Below are positions 40,076 through 51,867 of a stretch of DNA of 64,000 nt, piece after piece. The notes below the pieces were generated by a model. The model was not told the DNA's origin and made no database searches. It saw only the letters and a list, made by a program, of their open reading frames with translations. The position numbers and the translations under genes are program-made. Source of the stretch: Pterobdella sp. o SKG-2022 (Eukaryota; Annelida; Clitellata; Hirudinida; Piscicolidae). Location: contig OZ038321.1 of NCBI GenBank assembly GCA_964035795.1, positions 16,113,971-16,177,970 on the forward strand, given 5' to 3'. Within the stretch, counting starts at the first letter, position 1. Each line of letters starts with the position of its first letter.

Positions 40076-41798
40076 AAAAATTAATTACGTTGTTTTGAGT
40101 TTACTTCAACAAACTTGTTTTTATTTTCGGAATTGAATCAAATAAAAAGTTGAATTCAAAAGTGATTTTTGTTTATAATAAATTATATACTGAAAGGGAG
40201 CTGAAATATTTAATTTTTAGTTGAAACTCTTTAAGCAACAGGGTTAATATTTCATATATTAAATTTTATCCCACAACTGAAAGAAAACCTTTTATCTTCA
40301 TCATTATTGTTTCACATCCGGCTTCATGGCTTGAATGAACTTACTGTTTAGAATATTGTAAAAGTTATAGTTTCATCAATAATTTATTTATTTTGTATCT
40401 TAATTAATTAAAGTTTTTTAAGTTTCTTGTGTTTTCATTCTCTACATTTCTTTACGCTCAACCATTACAAAGAAGCGATGGGACACATCAGCCAACTGTG
40501 TAACAATCTATTATCAAATAGTCGATTCCGAGTAGATCTAGAACCTGAAATAGAACAATAGTGAAGTCTTTTTAAATTATAAATGAAAGCGTATTTCTGA
40601 ATGAAGGCAGACTTGAGTCATTGTCGGAAGTTTAAATAATATACTTTAGTAATATTCTTTACTGTAAATGTTATTTATTGAGTGATTTACTAATTTTCAA
40701 GTTTAATTTCTATCATTTCTTGTGGCCTAAAAATTTCTGAAGTTTATTTTCACTATAATTAAATTTTCAATTACATTGTATTGTATTAATTTTGCATAGA
40801 TCTTTTACATAAACATCGGAGGTCGCTCTCATCGCCTCTTTTAAATAACATGTTTTTAAATCCCATACATCCCTTTTTGCTAGTTCTAATGTTTCAACGT
40901 TTCAATGTTTTTGATAAGTGCTTTGAGCCCTTCAATAACTTACCATAGCTTCTCGGCTCATTTGTTTGGCCGTGTAAACTAACAAAAAAACAAACAAATA
41001 AAGAATATTATTATATTGGCATAAAACTGTTAAACTCTTTAAAACCATTATAGTATATGTATTTATATTTATATAAAGTCAGCCAAAATATGATAATTAA
41101 AATAAGCTGTCTTCATTCTTCCCAGCCCTCCACGCTTCGTCTTTCAAACCACACACCAGTCATTCCTTTTATTTACACCTTCTTTTTGCCCACTAATTTG
41201 TTCATATGAAAAAAAAATAATTGAGAAAGAAATCTAGAATCATGTTTTAAGTTTATATGACTTTAACGTTAGATGCGTTTTTAAGCCTTTGAAAAAAATT
41301 GTTGTGGAGGTTTGAGATGATTTGGGAGATTGTTCCAAAGAATTGGTGCAGGAACTTCAAATCTTCTGTTTCTCAAAATGTAATTTGCTATTTCTATTCT
41401 GTCCAATTATTTGAGTCTTCTTCTTTCAGGCAATAAAAACAGGGTTGGTGTTTTCGATGGAAGAAGAACTTTCCATTTTGAGACTTTATGCACTTGTAAT
41501 ATCATCTTGTATCAAAGTCTTTTTTTAATTTCTAGTTTGTGAAAATAAAAGCATTTCAACAATAATCGAAGTTTGAAATTTTTAACATTTTTTATCATGA
41601 AACATTCAACTTTATCAAACTCGTGGCTTTTATTGAAATTCAAACTCAATAGATATAATTTTCAAAAAAACTTATATTTTGTGATTTGAACATACTTGAA
41701 AATATTCTTAAAACTGGTAAAAAATCATTAAAAAAATTAAAATATAAACTAAATTTTCAACGCTTCAGCTAAGATTTTTTTGAACAATAACTTTTAAA
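40076..41798. other. Intergenic region OSR / MRPL46
   Basis: About 1.7 kb. It holds a possible isolated plus-strand exon at about 40452-40558 (see findings) and a LINE 3' remnant at about 41280-41540. The remainder is AT-rich with no supported feature. Confidence 0.5.
41280..41540 (-). mobile_element. LINE C-terminal remnant
   Basis: Read on the minus strand the segment gives LPERRRLK, LDRIEIANYIL and RRFEVPAPILWNNLPNHLK, the conserved C-terminal tail of CR1/L2-like LINE polyproteins (usually an R-F-x-V-x-A-P-x-LWN-x-LP pattern). It is short, interrupted by stops, and on the strand opposite to MRPL46. Confidence 0.65.
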
Positions 41799-43362
41799 AT
41801 GGTTTTAAGAAATGTCAATAAGTTAATTCATACTGCCTTTCAAAATTATTCTAAAAGTCGGTAATTCAAATTAATTTATAATGAACAAAATTTTAAATAT
41901 TTTTCAATTTCAGATGCAAAATTTTTTCAAAACGAAAAAAATTCTCAATGGCAGATAATGAGTGCTGTGTGTTTGGAAAGAATGCCAATTATAACTCAAA
42001 ATATGACAGAATTAGAGAAAGAATACAGTAAAACAATGATAATGATTGAAAGAGAAAAAAGCTTACTATCTGACCACACTCTGAGACATCTTGAAGACAT
42101 GTAATAATTTAACATTCAAGAAAATTAGAATCTTTAAACAGTTGTCAAAATTAAACTTATTAAGTTTTTGAGAAATTAAAATTGAATTTTGATAATGTAT
42201 TGGTAGAAAAGTAGCAGAAAGAAAGAAGGCAGATGAGTGGTTGGAAGATGATAAAGAAATCTTGATGCAAACAGCTTTAGAACAGGAAGATCAGTGGCAA
42301 GATGAACTAAAATCTTTCAAACCTGCTAGTCGGATAACAGGTATTAACTAAATTTTTATAAAATTAAATATCAAATTGTTATTTATTACATAAATAATTC
42401 AAATTATCACTGAAATCATTAATATTGTTTAATAATGAAAAACTCAACTTTTTATAAATGAAATCATAGTTTCTATATTTCATTTTGAAAAAAGCTTTTT
42501 AAGCATCAAAAATACTACATCAGATCTATTAAATATATATTCATTAAATAATAGATGATTTATTATTTGTTTTATTACTTTATTTATTTGACATTCAAAT
42601 TGGTAAAAATTATTTTACTTTTTTCAGAAGCTGATTCATCTCATAACATAAAATCTTTGAATAGGAAACTTGATCGAAAAGTATTGTTCATATATATTTG
42701 TTCTTAGAAAAATTTGTACATGAATAAAATTAGCATAGTTTAGAAAAAACATCAATTGAAAAAAATATATTTTAACTTAGTTTCACTATAAAACTACCAT
42801 TATATTTGTAGTTGGTACTGTTGGTTCAGCAGTTGCTAGGTGAAAGTAAGGAATGGATTTTCCCTATGGGAGAATGGAAGCCTAATGAATCTTTAAGACA
42901 GGTTGTTTTAAATAAGTTTGGAAAAACTACATCTTTTTTCAATTTCAAATAAATCTAAATCTATCACTGGATTTTAATATTATATTGAAAATTTAAAACA
43001 ATTTAAGACGGCAGAAAAAGTGTTGAAAAATATTTGTGGAGATGAGCTCTTTACAAGATTTCTTGGAAAAGTTCCTTGTGGATTTTACCAATACAAATAC
43101 CCACAAGGACTGCCATATCTTGGAGCTAAGGTTTTAGAAAATTACATTAAAATATTCATTATTTAACGTCAGTGTTTTTCGGTTATAACCATTTTATTAA
43201 CTATTTCAGGTTTTTTTCTTCAAAGCTCAATACAAGGGAGGTCATGTAAAATTAAATGATCAGGCAGCTTGTGACCACAACTGGTTGCTTAAGGAAGAAC
43301 TTTTTAAGTATTCTAACAAAAAATATGCTAACATTACCAATAAATTTATACTAGAAATGTAG
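41799..43362 (+). CDS. MRPL46: Mitochondrial large ribosomal subunit protein mL46 (NUDIX-like)
   Basis: Component of the mitochondrial 39S subunit, carrying a NUDIX fold without known catalysis. Exons are 41799-41856 (tentative), 41914-42100, 42207-42340, 42628-42680, 42812-42901, 43008-43130 and 43210-43362. Exon 1 gives MVLRNVNKLIHTAFQNYSK, a plausible mitochondrial presequence; it depends on an unusual donor (A|GTCGGT) chosen for phase, so the start is uncertain. The core matches mL46: WQIMSAVCLERMPIITQNMT, SLLSDHTLRHLED, EQEDQWQDELKSF, IKSLNRKLDR, WIFPMGEWKPNESLRQTAEK, LGKVPCGFYQYKYP, and the end VFFFKAQYKGG, DHNWLLKEELFKY. The stop is TAG at 43360-43362. Length is about 265 residues, close to family size. 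Confidence 0.92.
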
Positions 43363-43772
43363 TTTTTAGAAAAAAATGTTTTTAAATAAAATGATGTTAA
43401 AACTGAACTTTTTGTTGATAAAATTGATATTTACAAACGTTGTAACAAATTAATAAACTAAAATGAAAATTCGATTTAAAAAACTCAAATTGAAACTGGT
43501 TAATAACATAGAAGTTAACATAGACAACTGTTCAAAATTGTAATAACGTCAAAAACGTAAAATGTTTTCAAATAACATTTAAGAATACAGTTAAAAATGA
43601 CTAATTTTGAAAACAAAAGTTGAAACATTTTAAAAGTACAAATGATAATTGAACGAGATTTTATGTAAAAACGTGTTTGAAAAATTTCCTAAAAGCCCAA
43701 AAATAGGCTAAAATTTTTAAAACAATGGATAAAAGGCAAAACTTAATAACAGTAAGTCAATAACTGAATACA

Positions 43773-46700
43773 TTAATCCCAATCAGAACTTTCTGAAACT
43801 TGATTACTTGGGAAATCAAAACTGAATAAAGGGCTGTTTCTGCCGGCATATTCATTTTCTTCAAACGTGTCCTAGAAAATTCAATGGTTTTATTCGTTTT
43901 CCTAATACTAAGTCACGAGTTTCTAATTATTAAAAACATTATTGACAAAAGCCATAGTTCAAAAATAATAAATTGTGTATTCTTATTAAATTTTAAATTA
44001 AACGTTAGGATTTTTAGAATTAAAAATTATAAGTCTATCTTGATTGTTAATTCTGTCAATTTATAAGAAAATTTTATATAAATACTAAAAATATTTTTAG
44101 AAAGAATCTGCAAAATATTATTCCAAGACAAACAAATATTTAATTCCAATGATCTATAGCACTAAACTGACTTGCAGAAATCAATTTTGTGGTGAACGTT
44201 TATAAAAGCAAAAACTGCCAAAATATTTTGAAACAAAGGGTTTCTCAACTGAATACCAAATTTTGGCAATTGATTATCAAATCTTTGAAATGGATTGCAA
44301 ACTTTTGAGATTGATAGCTTATATGATAATAATAAATGGAATAAATTCATTTAAATAAAAATTTAGTTTGAATATTCAAACAAATAAAAAAAATTTTTTC
44401 AAATTTGATTTTAGATTTTAATAAATAATCTATCTTAAAAATTTGATGAAAATTTTTTTTTAAATGTTTCATTGAGGTTTATCGAAGCTGGTCTCTGAGA
44501 AGCAAAACCATATTTGACTCGAAAAAATTTTTAAAATATAACATTAAAAAAATCATTAAAAATTATATTGCGGAAACTTTTTTTTGGATTAAATTTTCTT
44601 CATTTCTAACCTTTTTCTCTCAAAAATTCTGGAGAAAGCTTTTTACCTCCAACTTTCAGACTTTCTTCTTTTTTAACAACCTTCTTTCCCCTTACTCAAT
44701 CTGACATTCTAATCTTATGAAACTTGCTTTCTAAAAATCTCTAATGATGCTCTTCTAGTTTTTGACTCTGGTATGCTTTCGCTTCTTATTCCTTTTGACT
44801 TCTTTTCTGCTTTTGATACTGTTGACAACTCACTTTTACTTCAAAATTTAAACTCCTCTTTTGTTATTTCTGATTCCTTTTTTTCCTGGCTTACCTCTTA
44901 TCTTTCTGATCGTTTTTCTACTGTTTCTTTTAATACCTTTTCCCCTCCTCTCTGTTCCTCAAGGATCTGTCATCGGACCTTTTCTCTTTATTTCATATAC
45001 TTCTCATCTTCCTTGCCTGATTGGATCGTTCTTCTTCCAGTCAACTTTTTGCTGATGATACCTATATTCTCTTCTTTTTTTATTTCTAATAATCTTGAAA
45101 GACTAAGCCTCTTTCTCAATTTTATTCTTTCTTGGTGTGGCTTTATGCATCTTGAACTCAATCTTAAAAAATTTGATTTGATCTTTCTTTCTAAACCCAA
45201 ATCTCTCCCTACCATTACGATCTTTTCTGACCTAACTATTCATCCCTTTTCTAATATTCGCAGTCTTAGATTTCTTCTTGATTCTTTTTTTTCCAAACCT
45301 TAAATTCTTTTTGTTGTTTTTACCATCTTCGTCGCATCAGACGATCTCTTCTTATCTCGACGATGCCTCTCTTAAAATTCTTGTGTGCATAGTTGTTCTT
45401 TTCCGTCTTGACTATTGCAATTTTTTATACTATATTTTTTTCAAATCTACCCCTCCCCAGTTACTGAAGCTTTCAAATCTGCCGCATGCTTGGTCTCTCA
45501 TACTCCTAAATTTTCTCATATCTTTCCATCTCATATTGGTCACCACAGGCTACTTCTTCACTTTCGTTCTTCTGTACTCTCATGTACAAAATCTCTCACT
45601 CTATTTCCCTTCCAATCTTTCTAACCTCATACCAACTCTTTAACGTGCTGGCCTGAAATTTTCTACTTGCACTCAGCTCTTCTATATCTCTCCCTCTAAT
45701 TCCTTTACTAAACCTGCTTTTTCTTTTTCTAGTCTTTTTTTCTGAAGCTTTTTACCTGTTCCTTTCAAATCTTTTTCTTCTCATTCTAGTTTTTTTAAAA
45801 CATCAAAACTCTTCTCTTTAAGCAGTTTACAGCAAAGCGTCTTTAAACCACACGTAAGAAGCTTACTACTAAGAACGCGGTACTTAGCGGCGTTTGCTTC
45901 CCAGAGTGTAGTTCAAAAAACCTCAAAAAAAAATTCCGTTTCAATTTTTTTTTATTCAATTCTAATTATTTATATTAAAAAATTATTTTAGAAAAAAATT
46001 TTTTATTTGATCTTTTAAACATTTAAAATATATTTTTATTTAAATAATTTTTTTCCATTTAATTTTGAAAATTTGAGAATTAAATGCACTGATTTGGTAG
46101 AGAATTGCAAAAATTTTTTATCCAATTGAAGAACCCTATATTACTTCACTTATGAATGCGATCTAACTTTTTATTTATAGTTATTCACAACATTTAAAAA
46201 ATCAAGTTGAATATGAAAACCATGAGAGGCAAAAAGTCATTGGAAGGAAAAGAAGTGAAGGAATGATTCTTTGAAGTTAAGATGGGTCTTTTGAAACGTT
46301 GTAGGACATCACTAACCAACCATGGGTCTCCATTATTTATTTTCGTGTCTGATTCATGTTCATCACACATTAAATTCTTCAACTCCGTCACTTTTGTGCA
46401 ATGAAGATATTATATTTAAGTTTAATAGTTTTATCAAATAAAAAATTTCAAACCTTGCGAATTTTCTTTCTCATTTAAACTATCATCCGTACTGCAATAA
46501 AATAGTCGGTATTGATGAATAATATGTAAATTAAGATCTGCATAGATCGTATGTATGTTTTGTTAAATACTCTTTTGGGTTTTTTTGTTGAAAACATAAA
46601 TTTTTAAAATAACTTTAAAAAAACATAGTTTTCGATAAGTTAAACTTTACATAAAACATGGTGTAAAATGATTATTATGTTTATCCTTACATAATGTTTG

Positions 46701-49700
46701 AGATAACCATTTAAATGAATGTGTATAATAGCAAGAGTTGATAGAAAAAGAAATTTTGTTTCTGCATTGTAAGAGAAAAAAACTATGAAAACATCCAAAA
46801 ATATAAAACCGGAAACTATAAAAAAAATCTGAATAAAAATGAATAAAAAAAACAATCAATCTTTTTATAGCCAGTTTTTTTTACCAAAAATTGGGTTTTT
46901 TGATAAATCTATTTTGAAATCGGTTCATCAACTCAGAGCTATAAGTTAAAAAATTGTAAAAAAAACACCGAAATGGACTACCATAGGTTCCTATCCTATG
47001 ACAGCAATTGCAAATATATGAAGAAAACTTCAAAAATGCCCAAAAAAAAAGATTTCAAGATAACTAGATCTATAATTGTAAATAATAACATAACATAAAA
47101 ATGGAAAATAAACATTCCAAACTCGGCATGTAAAAATGATGCTAACACCACCCATGAAGTTACTGTAGAAACTCGAAAAAACTAAAACTTTTTCTGTGTT
47201 TCCATGATAAAAGAAAAAATGGCACTCGATTTAACGATCTACAAGGAAACATCAAATACAGGTCTAACAAGAAAGCCAACACATGGATCCATTTCTCAGG
47301 AAACTATACTGAAAAAAAACAAACGGAAGAAAAAAAAGTCTTTTTGCTCAATAAATGTACAAGAACTCTTCCATGAATTGACGTAAAATATTGTTGAGAT
47401 GGAAGACAGAAAAATTATTTGATAAAAGGTCATTGTTGATAATAAGACTATTCATATACCCTCAAAATTTCTTTGCATTTATACGGTCATGAAAATCTTT
47501 CAAAACTATTTATTTTGAAAAAATCTAACTTGAAACTTTCTATTTTGACGCGAAAAACTAATTTTTATTTTTTTAACCTACATTATTAAGAATTTACGGC
47601 ATTTGCTAGGATATGGTGACGTAGTTTTTCTTTTTTGCCTTGAAAAAATTTAATTTTAGTTAAATAAAAATGATTAATATTCTAATAACAAAAAGAGTAT
47701 ACTTCATTGGTGCAACAAGAATATATTGGCAACTTTTCCCAGTATTTTGGGGCGTTTTCTCTAGGCTGAAATGTTGAAAAACTATATTTAAAAAATTTTG
47801 AAAATTAAATACTAATTAAGAAAGTATAATAGCCTAAATTGTGTAAAAACTTTATTATATTGAAAAAATAATATTTAAAAATCTTTTTGTAGGATTAACT
47901 ATCAAGTACTTATTTGGCTTACGAAAAGCTCAAATTTTATTTTGTTTGACAAAACTTAATGTTTTTTATCGTGAAATATTAATTCTAACAAAAAAATTTC
48001 AAGTATTGTTAAAAAAAACGCAAAAACTGAATTATTCAAAACTCTTTTTTCCTCTTCTTTCTCTTCCAACAATTTTTAGTTGTATTTATGATCTCTTCAT
48101 GGAGTGGCTTTAGGTGTCTCAAACAAGCCATTTACCTTAGTCTAATATAGCTAAAAATCCTAGATCTTCCCATTTTTATCGTGTTACCATCTCTTTTTAA
48201 TCTCACTCTTGATCCTTCCTATACCATTCGTAATAAAGGTCCCATTTTTAGCTATTCTTTTTTTTTCGATATCACAAATAAAATCCATTGCTTTTTCTTG
48301 TTTTTTTATTCGCAAAATTAGGCAATTTCTTTACTTGATGACTTTAAACTCGAAATTTATATCTGTTGTCTATTTTTTGTTCCTTCTTGTAGTGACTAAC
48401 GCAACTCTACTACAATCTACCAAAAGCAACTCTTGCTTTAAAAAGCCTTGAATAGTGCCGCTGGTTTTTTCTTTCATACACCTAAATTATTTAAATAAAA
48501 TTCAATTTCTTCTGGCTTCTTTTACAATATAGCTCTATTTATGAAATCATATATAAAAAAAGTTCTCTTTTATTTCATGGAATTAATTAAAACTCCTGAT
48601 CGTCCTAGTCTTGAATCTTTCTCTTGCTCTAGCTATTCGCCACCTCTTATTATTATGCTGAATCTTTCTTTTCTTAGGCTGATTGTTTTTTAGAACTTTT
48701 TACTCAAATTTTCTTCATTTAACGAATCTCTTCGTAAATCTTTTGAAAGGCTTTTTTTTCAGTTTGTAAAAGAGTTTATGAAATATGGAAATAACCCGAT
48801 AAGATTAGATCATAATATTTAAACAAAGTTTTCAGATATTAGTTATTTATGCTATTATGTAAATATCGCAAATCTTATTTAAAACAAATTAAAATTTCAT
48901 AACTGATGTGTTTTCCTTTGTAAGTAGCAATTATAACAACCTTGCTGACTTTGATGAAGCCTCATCATCTGTTTCATCACACTTTAAAGAATCTAGCATC
49001 TAGGTGTGAATGTCGAGAAGTAAAACTTATTCATGCTTAAAAGCTTAAGAACACTATAGTTTGAAAAATGAAAAATACGAAAGTTCATAAATTAGTACAA
49101 AGTCAGTTTTTTATCTAAGTAACATTAGTAGATGCGTTTACTTAAATAGGGCGATATAACCCGTTAAAAAACAAAGATAATTTACATGAATCTTTATCAA
49201 ATCAATCAATCAGTCAATCAATCAATCAACCAAACAAATTTAATTGTTCTTAGAGTCTGTTTTCTAGTATCAAAAGCGGGGCTTTTGAGAAATCTATCTC
49301 GAAATCTTTACACTTTGGGCGACTAAGAAGATTCGCACAAACCATTTTTAGATATCTTTTTTTGTTTAACGATAATTTTGCTTAAATCTATCTTCAATGT
49401 TAGTACAAACAAGATCCAACTTAGGCTACGCTTCACATGTCCAAAACATTTTATCATGTTGGTATAAATGACTACCTCAACATCCTGAATGCCAAACTTA
49501 AAAAGAAATGAGTCGCAAAAACTTTAGCATTTTTTTGACGTTGCATGTCCAGCGGCGAAGCATGGCAAGGTCACTACGCTTAAGGAGTTTCAATGTGAGA
49601 ACTAATACGGCCCATATTTTTCAGCATGTAACATAAAGACACTGACACAGGCCTCTGGTCAAAAAAAATTGAGAAAAAGCACAAAAAATTTTTTCAAAAT

Positions 49701-51604
49701 TATATTTCATTCTAGTGACAACATACACCTGAGTATTTCATTAAAATCAATCAATTCATCAAAACCTTTTTATACTGTTCGGGCTTTTTTGAAAAAATCT
49801 CTCGAAGTTGGCCTTATATTTAGAACTCTTGAAGGGACCTGCACAAACCATGTCTAGCTTTTTTTTGTCATTCTAAACAAAATTTCCCCAAGTCTTTTTT
49901 GGCTTAACGGGGTTTTTGAATAAATCAAACACCAATTTTTGCATCTGCAAAATATAACTCGAGTTGTCCAAGCCATTTCATCCTGCTGGCACGAGTCTAT
50001 TTCAACATTCTGAATGCCAAGCTTAAAAAAAAGTGAGTTGGAATGAACGTTAACATTCGTCCTAAGGTTGCGCATCCAACAAATCATAGCCAGGTGGTTT
50101 CGTTTAAGGCAGTTCAAAATAGAAATTGTTACATCATATGTTTCAGAAGTATGCGACTTAATGCGTCTGGCACAGATTGATTAGATACGGACTCTGCTTA
50201 ATAAAGATAGATGGTGACTAGTAAGAAAAAGAAAAAGTTGGTGAAACTTACTCCAAGCACACTTTCAACGTTCTATTAAAACGAGCTCACATCCATTACC
50301 TCCAGATAACATACCTCTAATAATGAAGAACTTTGTAACAACTTTCAAAGTTTCATTTCCAAAGATTACATATTTCAATAATGCATCATCAACAGGCCGA
50401 GCTGTATCAAGGCAATGAGCACATAACAACGATACCAGGACATAACGCATGTAAAAATCTGATACTGTTATCCAAGCTATAACAGAAAAGAAACCTTTAA
50501 CTATAGTGGTTAATAACCTTTTTTTTAATGTTTTTCTTCGTTTAATAATAAAATTATTGTTGAAAAAATACACTTAAAATGATTAATAATCATTAATTTA
50601 GTGACTCACATCCGTATTTTCAATTGTTTGATTCGCAACAATTTTTTTATTCTTGGAAAAAACTATTTTATTACTAAAACTTTGTTGAGTTTCAATTCCA
50701 ATTGGCTCGTAGTTTTCTTTGTTGAATTGAACATTTTTGGAATCGAGAGTTATCTGAAATGAAGAAAATGCTTTTCATAAATTATTTTGATTATCACATT
50801 ACACAATTTTACCTTTTTTGGTTTGACTGTTAACTGACTGTGAAAAATTGTTTAATTAATAAAAATAAACTATTTCAAAACTTTAATAATACAAACATTG
50901 GCTTTCTTTGTTTATTTAATTCATTATCTATAAACTGTTTTTCCATTTTACTGAACTCATCAGAACACCATTCAGACTCACATGGAATTTCAAGTTTTTT
51001 TGCTGTGAATTTTAACTGTGTTTCAATTATTGGTATAAAGTCAAACAATGTAAAAAGCCTTTTTTTATGTGGAGCTATAATCCGTGAAAAAAATGAGCAG
51101 AATATGCGTATAAATGAGTAATATTTCAAAAAACTAATTAGTTTATCAAGATACGAAGCTTTTAGTTAGCAACATTACATTTTCAAGTATGCATATTACA
51201 TGAAAATGTTTTTTTTTAACGAAAAGCTTCGTATCTTAACAAATAAAGTTCTTAAATATTACTCATATGCGTATAAAGATTTTAAAATTACTATTAGCTT
51301 CTAAAACTACAATTCTACCTTTTTGGTGTAATAAGCGGACAAAAGTTTTTTCCAAAAAATCCATATGATTTATTGTGGAACCAAGAATTTGAGCCTATAA
51401 AACAAAATTGTTTTAATGAAATCTATCCACATGCGCTGTAAAGAAAAATACTTTTGATTGCTTTTTGATCGCCCTCTTATTTATCGGTATAATCTGCAAA
51501 AGAGTTTCAAAGCAACCAGCTATATTCGCCCTCCACCTCGAATCAAATTGACGCTTACGAGCTTTAATATGAAATTCCTTTTGAGAACAAGTTTTATTTT
51601 GCAT
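43773..51604 (-). CDS. Divergent bHLH-domain protein, nine small exons
   Basis: A minus-strand gene recovered from exons far too short to stand out as ORFs. Exons joined in phase are 51604-51452, 51394-51319, 51074-50893, 50833-50813 (21 nt), 50753-50610, 48981-48941, 46491-46454, 46390-46221 and 43871-43773, about 305 residues. The first two code for a basic helix-loop-helix-like region: basic KARKRQFDSRWRAN, helix 1 IAGCFETLLQIIPI, loop NKRAIKKQ, helix 2 SKAQILGSTINHMDFLEKTF. Then come FTLFDFIPIIETQLKFTAKK, ESEWCSDEFSKMEKQF, an acidic CDETDDEASS, DPWLVSDVLQRF, and the C-terminus FDFPSNQVSESSDWD with TAA at 43775-43773. The start at 51604 is the first in-frame ATG before the basic region, so an upstream exon is possible. 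I could not assign a bHLH subfamily. Introns of 2.2-2.6 kb are filled with decayed LINEs. It lies in tandem, 263 bp downstream of the Tribbles stop. Confidence 0.6.
44590..45870 (+). mobile_element. Decayed LINE (CR1/L2/Jockey-like RT)
   Basis: A pseudogene of a non-LTR reverse transcriptase in several frames. It has ILEKAFYLQLSDFLLFNN, then LIPFDFFSAFDTVDNSLLLQ (degraded LD-x-SAAFDTVDH motif), FSWLTSYLSDR, VPQGSVIGPFLF in a shifted frame, a broken ADDT strand at about 45053, ELNLKKFDLIFLSKPKS, RLDYCNFLYY and the HRRLLLHFRSS tail. It is T-rich on the coding strand and unusually lacking in A compared with its surroundings. It lies in the last intron of the bHLH gene, on the opposite strand. 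Confidence 0.8.
46849..46945 (-). mobile_element. 3'-end fragment of the PHD-finger LINE family
   Basis: AATCAATCTTTTTATAGCC and the following TTTTTTACCAAAAATTGGG, GATAAATCTATTTTGAAATC correspond to the 3' end of the copy starting at 1262 (TTTTTATAGCCCGTTTTCC and on). Only the terminal region survives. Confidence 0.6.
48030..48790 (+). mobile_element. Decayed LINE C-terminal RT remnant
   Basis: Fragments in broken frames read IKSIAFSCFFIRKIRQFLYL, FLLVVTNATLLQSTKS and CFKKP, which correspond to the post-RT thumb/C-terminal part of CR1/L2-like LINEs (pattern C-x-S-x-FFHIRxIRRFL, LVxSRLDYCNSLL). It is highly degraded and lies between bHLH exons at 46454-46491 and 48941-48981. Confidence 0.55.
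49198..49240. repeat. (AATC)n microsatellite, LINE tail
   Basis: About ten AATC/AGTC/AACC units. It abuts a copy of the PHD-finger LINE 3' end. The same tetranucleotide marks the 3' end of the other copies at 1258, 46851 and 49745, so this is the element's tail. Confidence 0.85.
49198..49640 (-). mobile_element. PHD-finger LINE family, degraded copy 3
   Basis: After the AATC tail the sequence follows the 3' part of the copy at 1262: GGGCTTTTGAGAAATCTATC, the basic C-terminal block, and the segment matching CATGGCAAGGTCATTTCGTC. Only nucleotide-level similarity remains; frames are broken. It is directly adjacent to copy 2. Confidence 0.6.
49740..50480 (-). mobile_element. PHD-finger LINE family, degraded copy 2
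   Basis: Minus-strand frames give MNCLKRNHLAMICWMRNLRT (compare LRRNDLAMISWMCNIKTND in the 1262 copy), LDTARPVDDALLKYVIFGNE and GMLSGGNGCELVLIER. The RT core and PHD-like finger have been lost or scrambled near its 5' end at about 50420-50500. The 3' tail is AAAATCAATCAATTCATC at about 49742. Confidence 0.75.
51104..51276. mobile_element. MITE, 153 bp, with 10-bp target-site duplication
   Basis: The element 51114-51266 begins ATGAGTAATATTT and ends with the exact reverse complement AAATATTACTCAT. Arms of about 55 bp continue with small differences through an inner AAGATACGAAGCTTTT / AAAAGCTTCGTATCTT pair. It is flanked by a direct duplication ATGCGTATAA at 51104-51113 and 51267-51276. No coding capacity. 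A 9-10-bp duplication suggests a Mutator-like source. It lies in intron 2 of the bHLH gene. Confidence 0.9.
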
Positions 51605-51867
51605 TATATAAGCAAAAAACAAATATGGCGCCCCTAAAAATTTTGTCGCCTGCGAGAAACGACACGAAGATACTAAATATTTTTTAAAAACAAATTTACA
51701 AAAAAAATAAACTTTTGAAATATCAAGTTTGAAGCAACATAGAACCAAAAATTTGATAATGTTTTATTTTATAAATAATTGATAACAAACATGTATATTA
51801 TACGAATCAAAGAACGTATTAACGATGAGGTCTAAATTTATAATTTGTCAATGCCTAGGGCATTAAA

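Noticed and set aside
44773..45303. 176-residue ORF as a gene
   Set aside because: It is a frameshifted LINE reverse transcriptase; the VPQGS motif and catalytic strand fall in other frames.
51413..51748. 111-residue ORF as an independent gene
   Set aside because: Its central part is exon 1 of the bHLH gene; the ends are intron and upstream sequence.
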